A stretch of DNA of 64,000 bases. Source: Pseudoxanthomonas sp. GTDB lineage: Bacteria > Pseudomonadota > Gammaproteobacteria > Xanthomonadales > Xanthomonadaceae. Positions within the stretch are counted from its first letter, which is position 1. Each line of letters starts with the position of its first letter. Positions 1 through 8,736 of this stretch are shown here, in pieces. The stretch is taken from assembly GCF_002863005.1 (NCBI RefSeq), contig NZ_PKDG01000015.1, positions 248,001 to 312,000 on the forward strand. Reading direction: 5' to 3'. Under the pieces are notes generated by a model. It searched no databases. It worked only from the letters and a program-made list of their open reading frames with translations, and was not told the origin of the DNA. Both the position numbers and the translations under genes were made by a program.

Positions 1-678
1 TCGGTGTCGCACGACCTGCGCTCGCCGCTGGCCTCGATGATCGGTTCGGCCAGCAGCTTGGCCAGCTACTGGAGTGCGATCAGCGAAGGCGATCGACGCA
101 GCCTGCTCGACACCATCCAGCAGGAAGGCGAGCGGCTGGACCGCTACATCCAGAACCTGCTCGACATGACGCGGCTGGGCCATAGCGGATTGACGCTCAA
201 CCGCGACTGGATCGGCGTGGACGAACTGCTCGGCTCGGCGGTCTCGCGCCTGCAGCGTTACCAGCCGGACGTGCGCGTGCAGACCATGATCGCCGCGGAC
301 GTGCCGACGATCTGGGTGCATCCGGCCCTGATCGAGCAGGCTGTATTCAACGTGCTGGAGAACGCCGCGAAGTTCTCGCCGCCGGGCGAACCGGTGCAGG
401 TCGACGCGAAGTTGATCGACGGTGCCTTGCGCATCGACGTGCGCGACCGGGGACCCGGTATTCCGGAAGACGAGCGCGCGCGCATCTTCGACATGTTCTA
501 CAGCGTGGAGCGCGGCGACCGTGGCCGCCACGGCACCGGTCTGGGACTGGCGATCTGCCAGGGCATGGTGGGCGCGCACGGCGGCAGCGTGCAGGCGCTG
601 CCCGGGCCGGATGGCCGCGGCACGGTGATCCGGATTACCCTGCCGCTGCTCACTCCCGCACCACAGGCACCGGCTTGA
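1..678 (+). CDS. kdpD: KdpD sensor histidine kinase, C-terminal part (5' end outside window)
   Basis: This is the kinase core of the K+-sensing, membrane-bound histidine kinase that phosphorylates KdpE to turn on the high-affinity K+ ATPase. The reading frame is already open at base 1. The phosphoacceptor box SVSHDLRSPLASM begins it, so His4 of the visible part is the phosphorylated residue. An N box (NVLENAAKFSP, about residue 119), a G1 box (DRGPGIPEDE) and a G2 box (GTGLGLAICQGM) complete a HATPase_c domain. The Usp, KdpD and transmembrane parts lie upstream of the window. Its stop overlaps the TTG start of kdpE, so the two are translationally coupled. The call of KdpD rather than another kinase rests on the H-box wording and the KdpE neighbour. 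Confidence 0.9.
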   Translation, partial: SVSHDLRSPLASMIGSASSLASYWSAISEGDRRSLLDTIQQEGERLDRYIQNLLDMTRLGHSGLTLNRDWIGVDELLGSAVSRLQRYQPDVRVQTMIAADVPTIWVHPALIEQAVFNVLENAAKFSPPGEPVQVDAKLIDGALRIDVRDRGPGIPEDERARIFDMFYSVERGDRGRHGTGLGLAICQGMVGAHGGSVQALPGPDGRGTVIRITLPLLTPAPQAPA

Positions 679-1397
679 CCTACACCGCGCCACCCCCCGC
701 GTCCGCACCGCCGGCCCGCATCCTGGTGATCGACGACGAGCCGCAGATCCGGCGGTTCCTCGACATCAGCCTGCGCGCGCAGGGCTATGTGGTGGCGCTG
801 GTCGAGAGCGGACATGCCGGACTGGCCGAGCTGGCGGCGCAGGGTGCCGACCTGGTGGTGCTGGACATCGGCCTGCCCGATCTGGACGGCCACGAGGTAC
901 TGCGCGAACTGCGGCAATGGTCGCAGGTGCCGGTCATCATGCTGACCGTGCGCGACGGCGAAGCGGAGAAAGTCGCCGCGCTCGATGGCGGCGCGAACGA
1001 CTACGTCACCAAACCGTTCGGCGTGCAGGAGCTGATGGCGCGTATCCGCGGCCTGCTGCGCACGCGCATCGCCGCCAGCGATGCGGCCATGCCGCTGTTC
1101 GACGACGGCCACCTGCACGTCGACCTCGGTCGCCGCGAAGTGACGCTGGACGGCGAACCCGTGGTGCTGAGTCGCAAGGAATTCGCCCTGCTCGCCCTGC
1201 TGCTGCAACACCCCGGCCGCGTGGTCACCCAACCGCAACTGCTGCGCGAACTCTGGGGCCCCACCCACCAGGAGGACACGCATTACCTGCGCATTCTCGT
1301 CGGCAAGCTGCGGCAGAAGCTGGGTGATGACGCGACAGCGCCAAGGTATATCGCGACGGAGCCTGGGGTGGGGTTGCGGTTTGTTGCTGCGACCTGA
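675..1397 (+). CDS. kdpE: KdpE response regulator (OmpR family)
   Basis: Partner of KdpD: a 240-residue DNA-binding regulator that activates kdpFABC under K+ limitation. The receiver domain runs from about residue 14 to 128, with the acidic pair in VIDDEP, the phosphoacceptor Asp64 in VVLDIGLPD and the conserved Lys113 in YVTKPFG. A winged-helix DNA-binding domain (about 140-237) contains the KEFALLALLLQHPGRVVTQ and HYLRILVGKLRQKL segments typical of OmpR/KdpE. The start is TTG at 675, overlapping the kdpD stop by 4 bases. No kdpFABC genes lie downstream; they are presumably upstream of the window. Confidence 0.92.
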   Translation: MTYTAPPPASAPPARILVIDDEPQIRRFLDISLRAQGYVVALVESGHAGLAELAAQGADLVVLDIGLPDLDGHEVLRELRQWSQVPVIMLTVRDGEAEKVAALDGGANDYVTKPFGVQELMARIRGLLRTRIAASDAAMPLFDDGHLHVDLGRREVTLDGEPVVLSRKEFALLALLLQHPGRVVTQPQLLRELWGPTHQEDTHYLRILVGKLRQKLGDDATAPRYIATEPGVGLRFVAAT

Positions 1398-1428
1398 GGT
1401 ACTCGTTGCAGGTGATGCGGGTATGAAA

Positions 1429-3057
1429 CTAAGGATCTAGAATCGGTATGGAGTTCTGGTTCGGCGGCATGGATGCAGGCGTAGCAGGAACACGGCGCGC
1501 ATTGCGTCCAAGGCGTGGGTCAGCGTCTCCTGCCGTGCCCCCGTCGGCGTTGGCGTCGGCACTGTGGCTGGGGAGGGTGAGTGGAGATGCCGATCGCGCA
1601 GCGCTAGAAGCCGAATCCTCTATGGCTCTCGGCTGAGAGCAGCAGGCGACAACACGAGGAGGTGCGCATCCCTGGCCGTACAGCAGCACGGGGGATTGAG
1701 TCCACCGTGAGATCACCAAATCACCACACCCGTCATGGTTGATGTCGCCAGTCGCGAAGTAGTTGTGCCGACCCAAGAACTGGTATGCGTCAACGATAGT
1801 TTCAGGTGTGAGTAACGTATCCGTTTGCAGGTAGTAACCGATGTAGCCCCACCCGCTGTGTGCGATAGCCAGATCGGTCCTGCCGTCACGGTTGAGGTCG
1901 GTCGCGATGAGCGAATTACCACTGGCACCACTTTGCCTTGGAATTTCCATGCTCGATGCGAAATTGCCCTGCGAATCCTGGATATAGAGGTGCATGCTTG
2001 CGCCAGTTCTGGCTTCATCCAGGACCAAATCGTTGCGTCCGTCCGCGTTGAAGTCGCCGACAGCGAGTGACGCCGTTTGATTGGCGTCGATCGGGCGATG
2101 GAGCACCACAGGGGGGGCATACCCCCCTGTTGCAAGTGCGGGGTAAATCCGGAACTCCTGCAGCGGACTGTTGAATATCGTGGCGAGGATAAGGTCGTCC
2201 AAGCCATCCCCCGTGACATCGCCTGTCGTTCGGACGGCAGAGGAAGGTAGCGGCAGTGTCGACGTGCCGGCGATGCCACCGAGTCCGTCTCCGTGAACGA
2301 CAGTGGCCGACGTGTTGCTCGTGTCGACCAGAATGTCGAGGTAACCGTCGCGGTCGACGTCCGTCACGACAAGGTTGTAGGGGTCGCCGACAACGACCGT
2401 GCTCGACGCAAAGGTGCCATCGGCGTTTGAGCGCAGCACCATGACGCCATTGGCGGTGTCGGTGATGATGTCGCCGACACCATCGCCGTCGAGGTCTGCA
2501 ATCAGGAGCTGGTAGGCGAGATTGACGCCGGATTCCGCGATCTTGACGGCCGCCTCTAGCTGGCCATCGCTGCGCTGGTAGGCGGTGTAGATCTCCATGC
2601 GACTGTCGGCCATGTTGGGCGCATAGCGAAGGGACAGGAACACAAGATCGTCCCGTCCATCACCGGAAACATCGCCTACGGCGATGGCACGCGCTTGGGT
2701 GGATGCGGGATCCGTCATGAATGCCGGTGCCGACAGCGAGTAAGAAGGGCGGGTCAGCGACATCGGGGGCATCGACGCGAAGGGAATGCTCGCAGGCCCG
2801 TGAGGACCTGCATTCGAACGACCTGCCGGAACGCTGATCCAAGGGCCTGAGGGGCGGTAAACAAAGGTAGAGGGAATGACGGCCTCTTCCTGTTCATCCG
2901 CGCTGGCATCGGACAGCGCCCTTGCCGGAGTGTTGGCCCACAGGCCGAAGGGCCAATGTGCGACGTCGGCTAGACCGTTCGAAATCCAGAGCGCGCCAGC
3001 GCAAGCGCTGCTGGCCACCAGCATCAATATCGCTCCCGACCGCTTGTGCACATCCAT
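1429..3057 (-). CDS. secreted FG-GAP/VCBS repeat protein
   Basis: A 542-residue exported protein of unknown function. The ATG at 3057 is preferred over one 26 codons upstream because it puts a signal peptide (MDVHKRSGAILMLVASSACA) at the N-terminus. The body holds seven integrin-like calcium loops of the type GDVSGDGRDDL, ADLDGDGVGDI, TDVDRDGYLDI, GDVTGDGLDDL, GDFNADGRNDL, TDLNRDGRTDL and GDINHDGCGDL, consistent with a seven-bladed beta propeller. The last 80 residues are a low-complexity Ser/Ala/Pro tail containing a CC pair. Composition is unlike the neighbours: one hand-counted 60-base line (1921-1980) is 52% GC against about 68% elsewhere, which suggests acquisition by transfer. It converges on kdpE. 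Confidence 0.8.
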   Translation of the reverse strand: MDVHKRSGAILMLVASSACAGALWISNGLADVAHWPFGLWANTPARALSDASADEQEEAVIPSTFVYRPSGPWISVPAGRSNAGPHGPASIPFASMPPMSLTRPSYSLSAPAFMTDPASTQARAIAVGDVSGDGRDDLVFLSLRYAPNMADSRMEIYTAYQRSDGQLEAAVKIAESGVNLAYQLLIADLDGDGVGDIITDTANGVMVLRSNADGTFASSTVVVGDPYNLVVTDVDRDGYLDILVDTSNTSATVVHGDGLGGIAGTSTLPLPSSAVRTTGDVTGDGLDDLILATIFNSPLQEFRIYPALATGGYAPPVVLHRPIDANQTASLAVGDFNADGRNDLVLDEARTGASMHLYIQDSQGNFASSMEIPRQSGASGNSLIATDLNRDGRTDLAIAHSGWGYIGYYLQTDTLLTPETIVDAYQFLGRHNYFATGDINHDGCGDLVISRWTQSPVLLYGQGCAPPRVVACCSQPRAIEDSASSAARSASPLTLPSHSADANADGGTAGDADPRLGRNARRVPATPASMPPNQNSIPILDP

Positions 3058-3221
3058 CCCCTTGGCTGCCGGGAAGGAGTATATCGGCGGATATCGGACG
3101 AAGGGATCAGTCTCTCCGGTTCGAGGCCGTTTCAAGAGCGGCCTCCCGGCCCGATGTCCGCTCCTGGGTGCGAGAATGCAGGACTGCTCAGGGCAGCGGG
3201 ATTCCGGGGGGTGGTCACGGG

Positions 3222-3227
3222 TAAAAT
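3222..3227 (+). promoter_or_regulatory. -10 box of dusA (leaderless arrangement)
   Basis: TAAAAT ends exactly 6 bases before the dusA ATG at 3234. Transcription starting the usual 6-7 bases after a -10 would begin at or next to the start codon, and no Shine-Dalgarno sequence is visible. Confidence 0.5.
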
Positions 3228-3233
3228 GCCGAT

Positions 3234-4226
3234 ATGCACTCCATCCACCACGACAAACTCCGCCTCTCCGTCGCCCCGATGATGGACTGGACGGACACGC
3301 ACTGCCGCGTGTTCCACCGGCTTTTGGCGCCGAACGCGCGCCTGTACACCGAGATGGTGCATGCGCAGGCGGTGATCCATGGCGACCGCGATCGCCTGCT
3401 GGGGTTCGATGCAGGTGAGCATCCCGTGGCGGTGCAGCTGGGCGGCAGCGAGCCGGCGCACCTGGCGCAGGCCGCGCGCATCGCGCAGGAATGGGGCTAC
3501 GACGAAGTGAACCTCAACGTCGGCTGCCCGTCCGACCGCGTGCAGGCGGGGCGGTTCGGTGCCTGCCTGATGAGGGAACCCGCGCTGGTGGCCGAGTGCG
3601 TGGCGGCGATGATCGAGGCCGTGAGCATTCCGGTGACGGTGAAGTGCCGTCTCGGTGTGGACGAGCAGGAAGACTACGACCTCTTCCTCGCCTTCATCGA
3701 TACGGTCGCGGCCACCGGTTGCAACACGTTCTTCGTGCATGCGCGCAAGGCGTGGCTGCAAGGGCTGTCGCCCAAGGAGAACCGCGAGATACCGCCGCTG
3801 CGTTACGACTGGGCGTACCGGCTCAAGCGCGAGCGGCCGGCGCTGACGGTGGCGATCAACGGCGGCATCACCACGACCGCGCAGGTGCACGAGCACCTGC
3901 AGCACAGCGATGGCGTGATGATCGGCCGCGCCGCGTATCACGAGCCCTATGTTCTGCATGAAATGCAGGCGGCCTTGTTCGGTGGCGACATCGCGCCCCG
4001 CGCGGACCTGCTGCGCGCATGGCGTCCGTATGTCGAAGCGCAGCTGGCGAAGGGCGTGGCGCTGAAGCACCTGACGCGTCACGTGCTGGGGTTGTTCCAT
4101 GCGCAGCAGGGTGGGCGCGCGTTCCGGCAGATCCTCAGCGAAGGCGCGCACAAGCCCGGTGCGGACTGGTCGCTGGTGGAGCAGGCGCTGGCGGCGACCG
4201 TGCGCGAACTGCGGCCGGCGGCCTGA
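3234..4226 (+). CDS. dusA: tRNA-dihydrouridine(20/20a) synthase DusA
   Basis: Flavoenzyme of 330 residues that reduces uridine 20/20a in the D-loop of tRNAs using FMN and NADPH. The N-terminus LSVAPMMDWTDTHCR is the Dus FMN-site signature. The catalytic cysteine is Cys98 in NLNVGCPSDRVQAGRFGACL. VTVKCRLGVDEQEDY and NGGITT provide further TIM-barrel FMN contacts, and the C-terminal helical tRNA-binding domain ends at the stop. Length fits DusA (about 330). The start codon lies 6 bases after a TAAAAT box. The CtlX-like gene begins 2 bases after the stop, so the two are probably co-transcribed. Confidence 0.95.
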   Translation: MHSIHHDKLRLSVAPMMDWTDTHCRVFHRLLAPNARLYTEMVHAQAVIHGDRDRLLGFDAGEHPVAVQLGGSEPAHLAQAARIAQEWGYDEVNLNVGCPSDRVQAGRFGACLMREPALVAECVAAMIEAVSIPVTVKCRLGVDEQEDYDLFLAFIDTVAATGCNTFFVHARKAWLQGLSPKENREIPPLRYDWAYRLKRERPALTVAINGGITTTAQVHEHLQHSDGVMIGRAAYHEPYVLHEMQAALFGGDIAPRADLLRAWRPYVEAQLAKGVALKHLTRHVLGLFHAQQGGRAFRQILSEGAHKPGADWSLVEQALAATVRELRPAA

Positions 4227-4228
4227 GC

Positions 4229-5152
4229 ATGATCACGCGCGACGTCGCCGAGTTCGTCGCGCATGCGCGCACGCTGGCGCCGGACGTCGGGCCCGCCACG
4301 GCGCGTGCCGCGTTCCTCGTGTCGCCGGATGGATTCATGCGCGCCGAGCAGTCCGCGCAGGACAACCGGTACATGGCGGGCGCCGAGGCCTTCGACGCGG
4401 ATGCCGCGCTGCACGAGCATCACGCGCTGCATCGCGCGTTGGCGCAGGACGTGCCCGTGATCTGCTTCCCCGGCGACGATGCGACACCGGATGCGGTGTT
4501 TCCCAACAACGTGTTCGCCACCGCGCGCGTCGGCGGGGAACCGAGGCTGATCGTCGGCCGCATGCGCCACGAAGTCCGCCGGCGCGAGGCGGAACGCGCG
4601 GACATCCGTCGCTTCTTCCGCGACGCCCTGGGTTATGCCGAGATCGATCTGTCCACCCAACCGCATCCCTGCGAACTGACGGGCGCGCTGGTCATCGACC
4701 GCGCGCGCGGGATCGGGTTCTGCGGGTTGTCCGAACGCTGCGACGAAACAGGGGCGGCGAGGATGCACGAGGCGTTCGGACTGCGTGCCACCTTGACGTT
4801 CGACCTGGCTCCCGGCGAGTACCACACCAACGTGGTGTTGGCGGTGCTGGCCGGCCGGGTCGCGCTGGTGCACCAAGAGGGGTTGGTGTCCCCTGGGCTG
4901 GTGGCCGCACTGGACGCGCTGTATCCCGATCAGGTGGTCGAATTGGATGCGGCGGAGCAGGCGGCCTTCGCCGGCAATGCCATCTCGCTGACCGAGGGCA
5001 GGGTCTGGATGAGCCGGCGTGCATATGCAGCCCTCCGTCCCTCCTCGCTGGCGCGTCTGGCCGCCGCGGGACTGGCGGTGCATAGCGTGGCGCTGGACGC
5101 GATAGAAGCAGGCGGCGGTTCGCTAAGGTGTTGTGTTGCCGAGGTTTTCTGA
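4229..5152 (+). CDS. arginine deiminase-related hydrolase, CtlX-like
   Basis: A 307-residue member of the guanidino-group-modifying (pentein) superfamily, close to citrulline hydrolase CtlX and dimethylarginine hydrolases. The pentein landmarks are present in order: DNRYM near residue 45, DAVFPNNVFAT near 88, RRREAERADIRRFF, a Glu in ELTGALVIDR, the catalytic His in EYHTNVVLAVL and a C-terminal GGGSLRCCVAEVF that supplies the nucleophilic Cys. Expected chemistry is hydrolysis of citrulline or a methylated arginine; the substrate cannot be read from sequence. The arginase at 14278 is a second arginine-related enzyme in the window but is not linked. The ATG at 4229 directly follows the dusA stop. 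Confidence 0.82.
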   Translation: MITRDVAEFVAHARTLAPDVGPATARAAFLVSPDGFMRAEQSAQDNRYMAGAEAFDADAALHEHHALHRALAQDVPVICFPGDDATPDAVFPNNVFATARVGGEPRLIVGRMRHEVRRREAERADIRRFFRDALGYAEIDLSTQPHPCELTGALVIDRARGIGFCGLSERCDETGAARMHEAFGLRATLTFDLAPGEYHTNVVLAVLAGRVALVHQEGLVSPGLVAALDALYPDQVVELDAAEQAAFAGNAISLTEGRVWMSRRAYAALRPSSLARLAAAGLAVHSVALDAIEAGGGSLRCCVAEVF

Positions 5153-5299
5153 CGATTCAGCTGGCTGAATGCGGGGCGTTGCCCTGTGGATAAATTCAGA
5201 ACCGATTCACTGCCGCGGACCAAGACTGCGCTTCCATTCTCCAGAGGCGGTTTCGGGTTTCGTTCAGTTTCGCGACCCCACTTCCGTTACGATTCCGTT

Positions 5300-5710
5300 A
5301 TGCGTTTTCGTGCCCCGACCCTCGCCGCCCTTGCCCTGGCGGTCCTCGCCGCCCTCGCCGGCACCCATGCGGTGCAGGCGCAGGACGAGCGTGGCCGCAA
5401 CGACGGTCCACCGCCCCGCGAGCGCGGCTTTCCGCGCAGCGATGACCGGGGCCACCGCAATTCCATGTCCGATTCGGTGCGCCGCGTGCGCAGTGAATCG
5501 GGCAATCAGGTGTTGAGCGTGGAGCGCATGCAGTACGACGGCCGCGATGTCACGCGCGTCAAGTACATCGACGAGCGTGGTCGCGTGCGCACGGAAACCC
5601 AGGACGACCGAGGGGCGTCGCGCCGCGACGCAGACTCTCCCGTTCGTCCGCGTCGCGACCTTGCGCCGCCTCCGCAGCCTGCACGCGGCGATAACCCCCC
5701 GCGCCCGTAG
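5300..5710 (+). CDS. small exported protein of unknown function, Arg/Asp/Pro-rich
   Basis: I do not recognise this 136-residue protein. The ATG at 5300 gives a clear signal peptide (MRFRAPTLAALALAVLAALA, cleavage near AVQAQ at about residue 29). The mature part is highly charged (DERGRNDGPPPRERGFPRSDDRG), has a more ordered middle (SDSVRRVRSESGNQVLSVER) and ends in a Pro/Arg-rich tail. The middle resembles small exported proteins often placed before PhoP/PhoQ-type systems in xanthomonads. It lies 75 bases upstream of the response regulator and on the same strand, so it may be a periplasmic accessory to that two-component system; this is inference from position only. Confidence 0.65.
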   Translation: MRFRAPTLAALALAVLAALAGTHAVQAQDERGRNDGPPPRERGFPRSDDRGHRNSMSDSVRRVRSESGNQVLSVERMQYDGRDVTRVKYIDERGRVRTETQDDRGASRRDADSPVRPRRDLAPPPQPARGDNPPRP

Positions 5711-5717
5711 TCTTACG

Positions 5718-5723
5718 TAGAAT
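5718..5723 (+). promoter_or_regulatory. -10 box for the PhoP/PhoQ-like operon
   Basis: TAGAAT just after the stop of the small exported protein, about 60 bases before the response-regulator ATG. It would give a 5' leader of roughly 55 bases carrying the SD AAGGAG at 5776-5781. Confidence 0.4.
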
Positions 5724-5785
5724 CCAGGCTCAACAGAGCACGTCCCGCGCGGCCCGCTGCCGCGCCGCATTCCCAAGGAGAGTCC

Positions 5786-6472
5786 ATGCGTATCCTGCTG
5801 GTCGAAGACGAAGCCCCCCTGCGTGAAACCCTTGCCGCGCGCCTCAAGCGCGAAGGCTTCGCGGTGGACGCGGCCCAGGACGGCGAAGAGGGCCTCTACA
5901 TGGGCCGCGAAGTGCCGTTCGACGTGGGCATCATCGATCTCGGCCTGCCCAAGATGTCGGGCATGGAGCTGATCAAGGCGCTGCGCGATGAAGGCAAGAA
6001 ATTCCCCGTGCTGATCCTGACGGCGCGTTCCAGCTGGCAGGACAAGGTGGAAGGCCTGAAGCAGGGTGCCGACGACTATCTGGTCAAGCCGTTCCATGTG
6101 GAAGAACTGCTGGCGCGCGTCAACGCGTTGTTGCGCCGGGCGGCGGGCTGGAGCAAGCCGACGCTGGAGTGCGGACCGGTCGCGCTCGACCTCGCTGCGC
6201 AGACGGTCAGCGTCAACGGCAGCAATGTCGACCTGACCAGCTACGAGTACAAGGTGCTCGAATACCTGATGATGCATGCCGGCGAGCTGGTCTCGAAGGC
6301 CGACCTGACCGAGCACATCTACCAGCAGGACTTCGATCGCGACTCGAACGTGCTGGAAGTGTTCATCGGCCGCCTGCGCAAGAAGCTGGATCCCGATGGC
6401 GAGCTGAAGCCGATCGAGACCGTGCGCGGCCGCGGCTATCGTTTCGCGATCCCGCGCAGCGGCGAAGGCTGA
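5786..6472 (+). CDS. phoP: PhoP-like response regulator (OmpR family)
   Basis: Cytoplasmic DNA-binding response regulator of 228 residues. The receiver has the acidic patch in LLVEDEAPLR, phosphoacceptor Asp51 (IIDLGLPKMSG), Thr79 in LILTARS and Lys101 (YLVKPFH). The winged-helix output domain (about 127-224) includes LTSYEYKVLEYLM, an SNVLEVFIGRLRKKLDP recognition-helix region and the terminal TVRGRGYRF. Overall wording is closest to PhoP-type regulators, which respond to Mg2+, acid pH or cationic peptides. The start follows a good SD (AAGGAG). The partner kinase starts 28 bases downstream. Confidence 0.85.
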   Translation: MRILLVEDEAPLRETLAARLKREGFAVDAAQDGEEGLYMGREVPFDVGIIDLGLPKMSGMELIKALRDEGKKFPVLILTARSSWQDKVEGLKQGADDYLVKPFHVEELLARVNALLRRAAGWSKPTLECGPVALDLAAQTVSVNGSNVDLTSYEYKVLEYLMMHAGELVSKADLTEHIYQQDFDRDSNVLEVFIGRLRKKLDPDGELKPIETVRGRGYRFAIPRSGEG

Positions 6473-6500
6473 TGTCCCGCGCCGGCATCGCCTGCACTTG

Positions 6501-7955
6501 ATGCCTGCGCCACCGTCCGGCGCCGCGCCTTCCGCCCCCGTCGGCCGTGACCGGTTCGACGGGTGGCGTCCGCGATCGTTGCGCGCGCGCCAGCTGCTGG
6601 CCGCCAGCCTCGCGCTGGTCGCGTTCCTTGCCCTGGCGGGCTACGCGCTGGACCGTGCGTTCGTCGACACCGCCGAGAACAACCTCCGCCAACGCCTGAA
6701 GAGCTATGCGCTCTACTACACCGACAAGGTGGAGTTCGGGCGCAACGGCACGTTGATTCCTCCCTACAACACGCCTGACCCGCGCTTCGACATGCCCGAC
6801 AGCGGCATGTACGCGCAGGTGGTGCTGCAGGGAGTGCCGCCGTGGGGATCGAATTCGACCCTCGGTCCGGAGTTGCCCGCCCCGCGCATGCTGGGCGCGC
6901 TCGAGGAGTCGTTCGAAGGGCCGTTGCCGATCCGCCGCGCCGATGGCAGCGACAGCGAGGCTTACCGGTATGGCGTGGGCTATGCATGGCCGGCGACGCA
7001 CCAGCACGCCGAGATCCCGTACAGCATCTACATCTTCGAGGATGCGCAGGCGCTGAGCGCGCAGATCCGCGTATTCCGGGGTTCGCTGTGGGTGTACCTC
7101 GGCGGTGCCGGCGTGATCCTGCTGTTGCTGCAGATGCTGGTGTTGCGATGGAGCCTGCGCCCGCTGCGGCGGGTGATCTTCGAACTCAGCCGCGTGCAGC
7201 GCGGCGAGCTGTCGGGCATGACCGAGAGCCATCCCCGCGAGCTCGAGCCGCTGACCGACAGCATCAATGCCTTCATCGAAAGCGAGCGCGAGAACCTGGA
7301 GCGCCAGCGCAATACGCTGGCCGACCTGGCGCACAGCCTGAAGACGCCCATCGCGGTGCTGCGGACGCAGCTGGACAGCGGGGGCGGCGATCCGCAGGCC
7401 TTGCGCGAGGAGCTCGATGTGCAGCTCAAGCGCATGAACAACCTGGTCTCGTACCAGCTGGCGCGCGCTGCGTCGAGCGGACACAAGCTCTTCTCGGCCG
7501 CGGTACCCATCGAGCCGCATGCCGAGGAAATCGTGCGTGGCCTCGAGAAGGTGTATGCGGCGAAGGGCGTGATCTGCGAATTCGAAATCGATCCGCGCGC
7601 CCGTTTCCACGGCGAGACCGGCGACCTGCAGGAGCTGATGGGCAACCTGCTCGAGAACGCGTTCAAGTGGGCGCGTTCGCGCGTGCTGCTGACGGTGATG
7701 GTGGGCGCGACGGCGCCGCAGCGTCGCCCCGGTGTGTTCATCGCCGTCGATGACGATGGCCCCGGCATCGCCGAGGACGACGTGGCGAAAGTCCTGCAAC
7801 GCGGCGTGCGCGGCGACGAGCGCGTGCAGGGCCACGGCATTGGCCTGTCGATCGTGCAGGACCTGATCCGCGACTACCGCGGCGAGCTGCAGGTACGGCG
7901 CTCGGAAGAGCTGGGCGGTGCGCGCTTCGAAGTGCGCCTGCCGCCCGGACTCTGA
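6501..7955 (+). CDS. phoQ: PhoQ-like sensor histidine kinase
   Basis: Inner-membrane sensor kinase of 484 residues, partner of the regulator at 5786. Transmembrane helix 1 lies at about residues 28-51 and helix 2 at about 196-215, with a periplasmic sensor domain of about 140 residues between them. HAMP-like sequence leads to the H box LADLAHSLKTPIAVL with phosphoacceptor His278. The N box ELMGNLLENAFKWA and G boxes DDDGPGIAEDD and GHGIGLSIVQDL form the ATPase domain. A TTG three bases upstream (6498) is an alternative start. Whether the ligand is Mg2+ is not visible: the periplasmic acidic patch of enterobacterial PhoQ is not obvious here. It converges on mtfA with one base between the genes. 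Confidence 0.85.
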   Translation: MPAPPSGAAPSAPVGRDRFDGWRPRSLRARQLLAASLALVAFLALAGYALDRAFVDTAENNLRQRLKSYALYYTDKVEFGRNGTLIPPYNTPDPRFDMPDSGMYAQVVLQGVPPWGSNSTLGPELPAPRMLGALEESFEGPLPIRRADGSDSEAYRYGVGYAWPATHQHAEIPYSIYIFEDAQALSAQIRVFRGSLWVYLGGAGVILLLLQMLVLRWSLRPLRRVIFELSRVQRGELSGMTESHPRELEPLTDSINAFIESERENLERQRNTLADLAHSLKTPIAVLRTQLDSGGGDPQALREELDVQLKRMNNLVSYQLARAASSGHKLFSAAVPIEPHAEEIVRGLEKVYAAKGVICEFEIDPRARFHGETGDLQELMGNLLENAFKWARSRVLLTVMVGATAPQRRPGVFIAVDDDGPGIAEDDVAKVLQRGVRGDERVQGHGIGLSIVQDLIRDYRGELQVRRSEELGGARFEVRLPPGL

Positions 7956-7956
7956 C

Positions 7957-8718
7957 TCATTCCGCGTCGGGCGCCATCGGCGAAGGGCCGTAGAAGCGTT
8001 GCAGGTGCGCCGCCACGTCCGGCATGGCCTCGGCCAGTACGCGCGGCGCGGAGAAGTGGTATTCCGTGACGACCGCGAAGAATTCTTCCGGCGCCTCGGC
8101 GGCGTAGGGATCGAGGGTGGTGTCGCGGCCCAGGTCGACCTGCATGCAGAAGTCGTCGTACGCGCGCTGGAAGTCGCGTGCCCAGCGGCCGCGCCACGCA
8201 TCCGGAAGCGGCGGGGTGCCGTCGAGTTCGCCATCCAGCACGTCCAGCTTGTGCGCCATTTCGTGCACGGCCACGCAGAAACCGGCGTCTGGTTCGGCCA
8301 GGTCGGCCTGCACATCGGCCCACGACAGGATCAGCGGCCCATGGTCCCAGGCTTCGCCCGCGAGGTCGTCTTCCCACTCGTGCAGCACGCCGGCGGCGTC
8401 GGTGTGCGTGCGCTGCACGCGGAAGGCGTCGGGGTAGACGATCAGCTGCGACCATCCGCGCAGGCCGGCTTCGCCGAACTCGAGCAGCGGAAGGCAGCAC
8501 AGCGCGGCCAGTTGCGCCCGCTGCGCGTCGTCCAGGCGCAGTCCTGCCAAGGGCGTGATGGTCTTTCGATGCAGGAACAGTGCGGTCAAGGCGCGCAGCC
8601 GCTCCGCACGTACCTCATCCAGCGCGGACACCCATGGCGTGCCGGTGAGGACGGACCGCCACAGGTTGTCTTCAATCGTCGGGGGCGCGGGCCGCAGGCG
8701 GCGCAACAGTCCGATCAC
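7957..8718 (-). CDS. mtfA: MtfA-type zinc peptidase
   Basis: Cytosolic zinc aminopeptidase of 253 residues. In E. coli MtfA binds and inactivates the glucose repressor Mlc and thereby controls ptsG. The zinc site is HEMAHKLD with His152, Glu153 and His156; the third acidic ligand is probably in the EEFFAVVTEYHF segment near residue 218. The segments CCLPLLEFGEAGL and GWSQLIVYPDAF fit the family. Length is close to E. coli MtfA (265). It converges with phoQ and is followed upstream by a small exported-protein gene on the same strand. Whether an Mlc homologue exists here is unknown. Confidence 0.88.
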   Translation of the reverse strand: MIGLLRRLRPAPPTIEDNLWRSVLTGTPWVSALDEVRAERLRALTALFLHRKTITPLAGLRLDDAQRAQLAALCCLPLLEFGEAGLRGWSQLIVYPDAFRVQRTHTDAAGVLHEWEDDLAGEAWDHGPLILSWADVQADLAEPDAGFCVAVHEMAHKLDVLDGELDGTPPLPDAWRGRWARDFQRAYDDFCMQVDLGRDTTLDPYAAEAPEEFFAVVTEYHFSAPRVLAEAMPDVAAHLQRFYGPSPMAPDAE

Positions 8719-8736
8719 GGGGTACCGACGTCCGCC

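Noticed and set aside
1448-1636. Small plus-strand ORF after kdpE with a TAGAAT box before it
   Set aside because: It lies entirely antisense to the end of the FG-GAP gene, is Arg/Ala/Ser-rich and has no SD or domain; an antisense transcript is possible but not supported.
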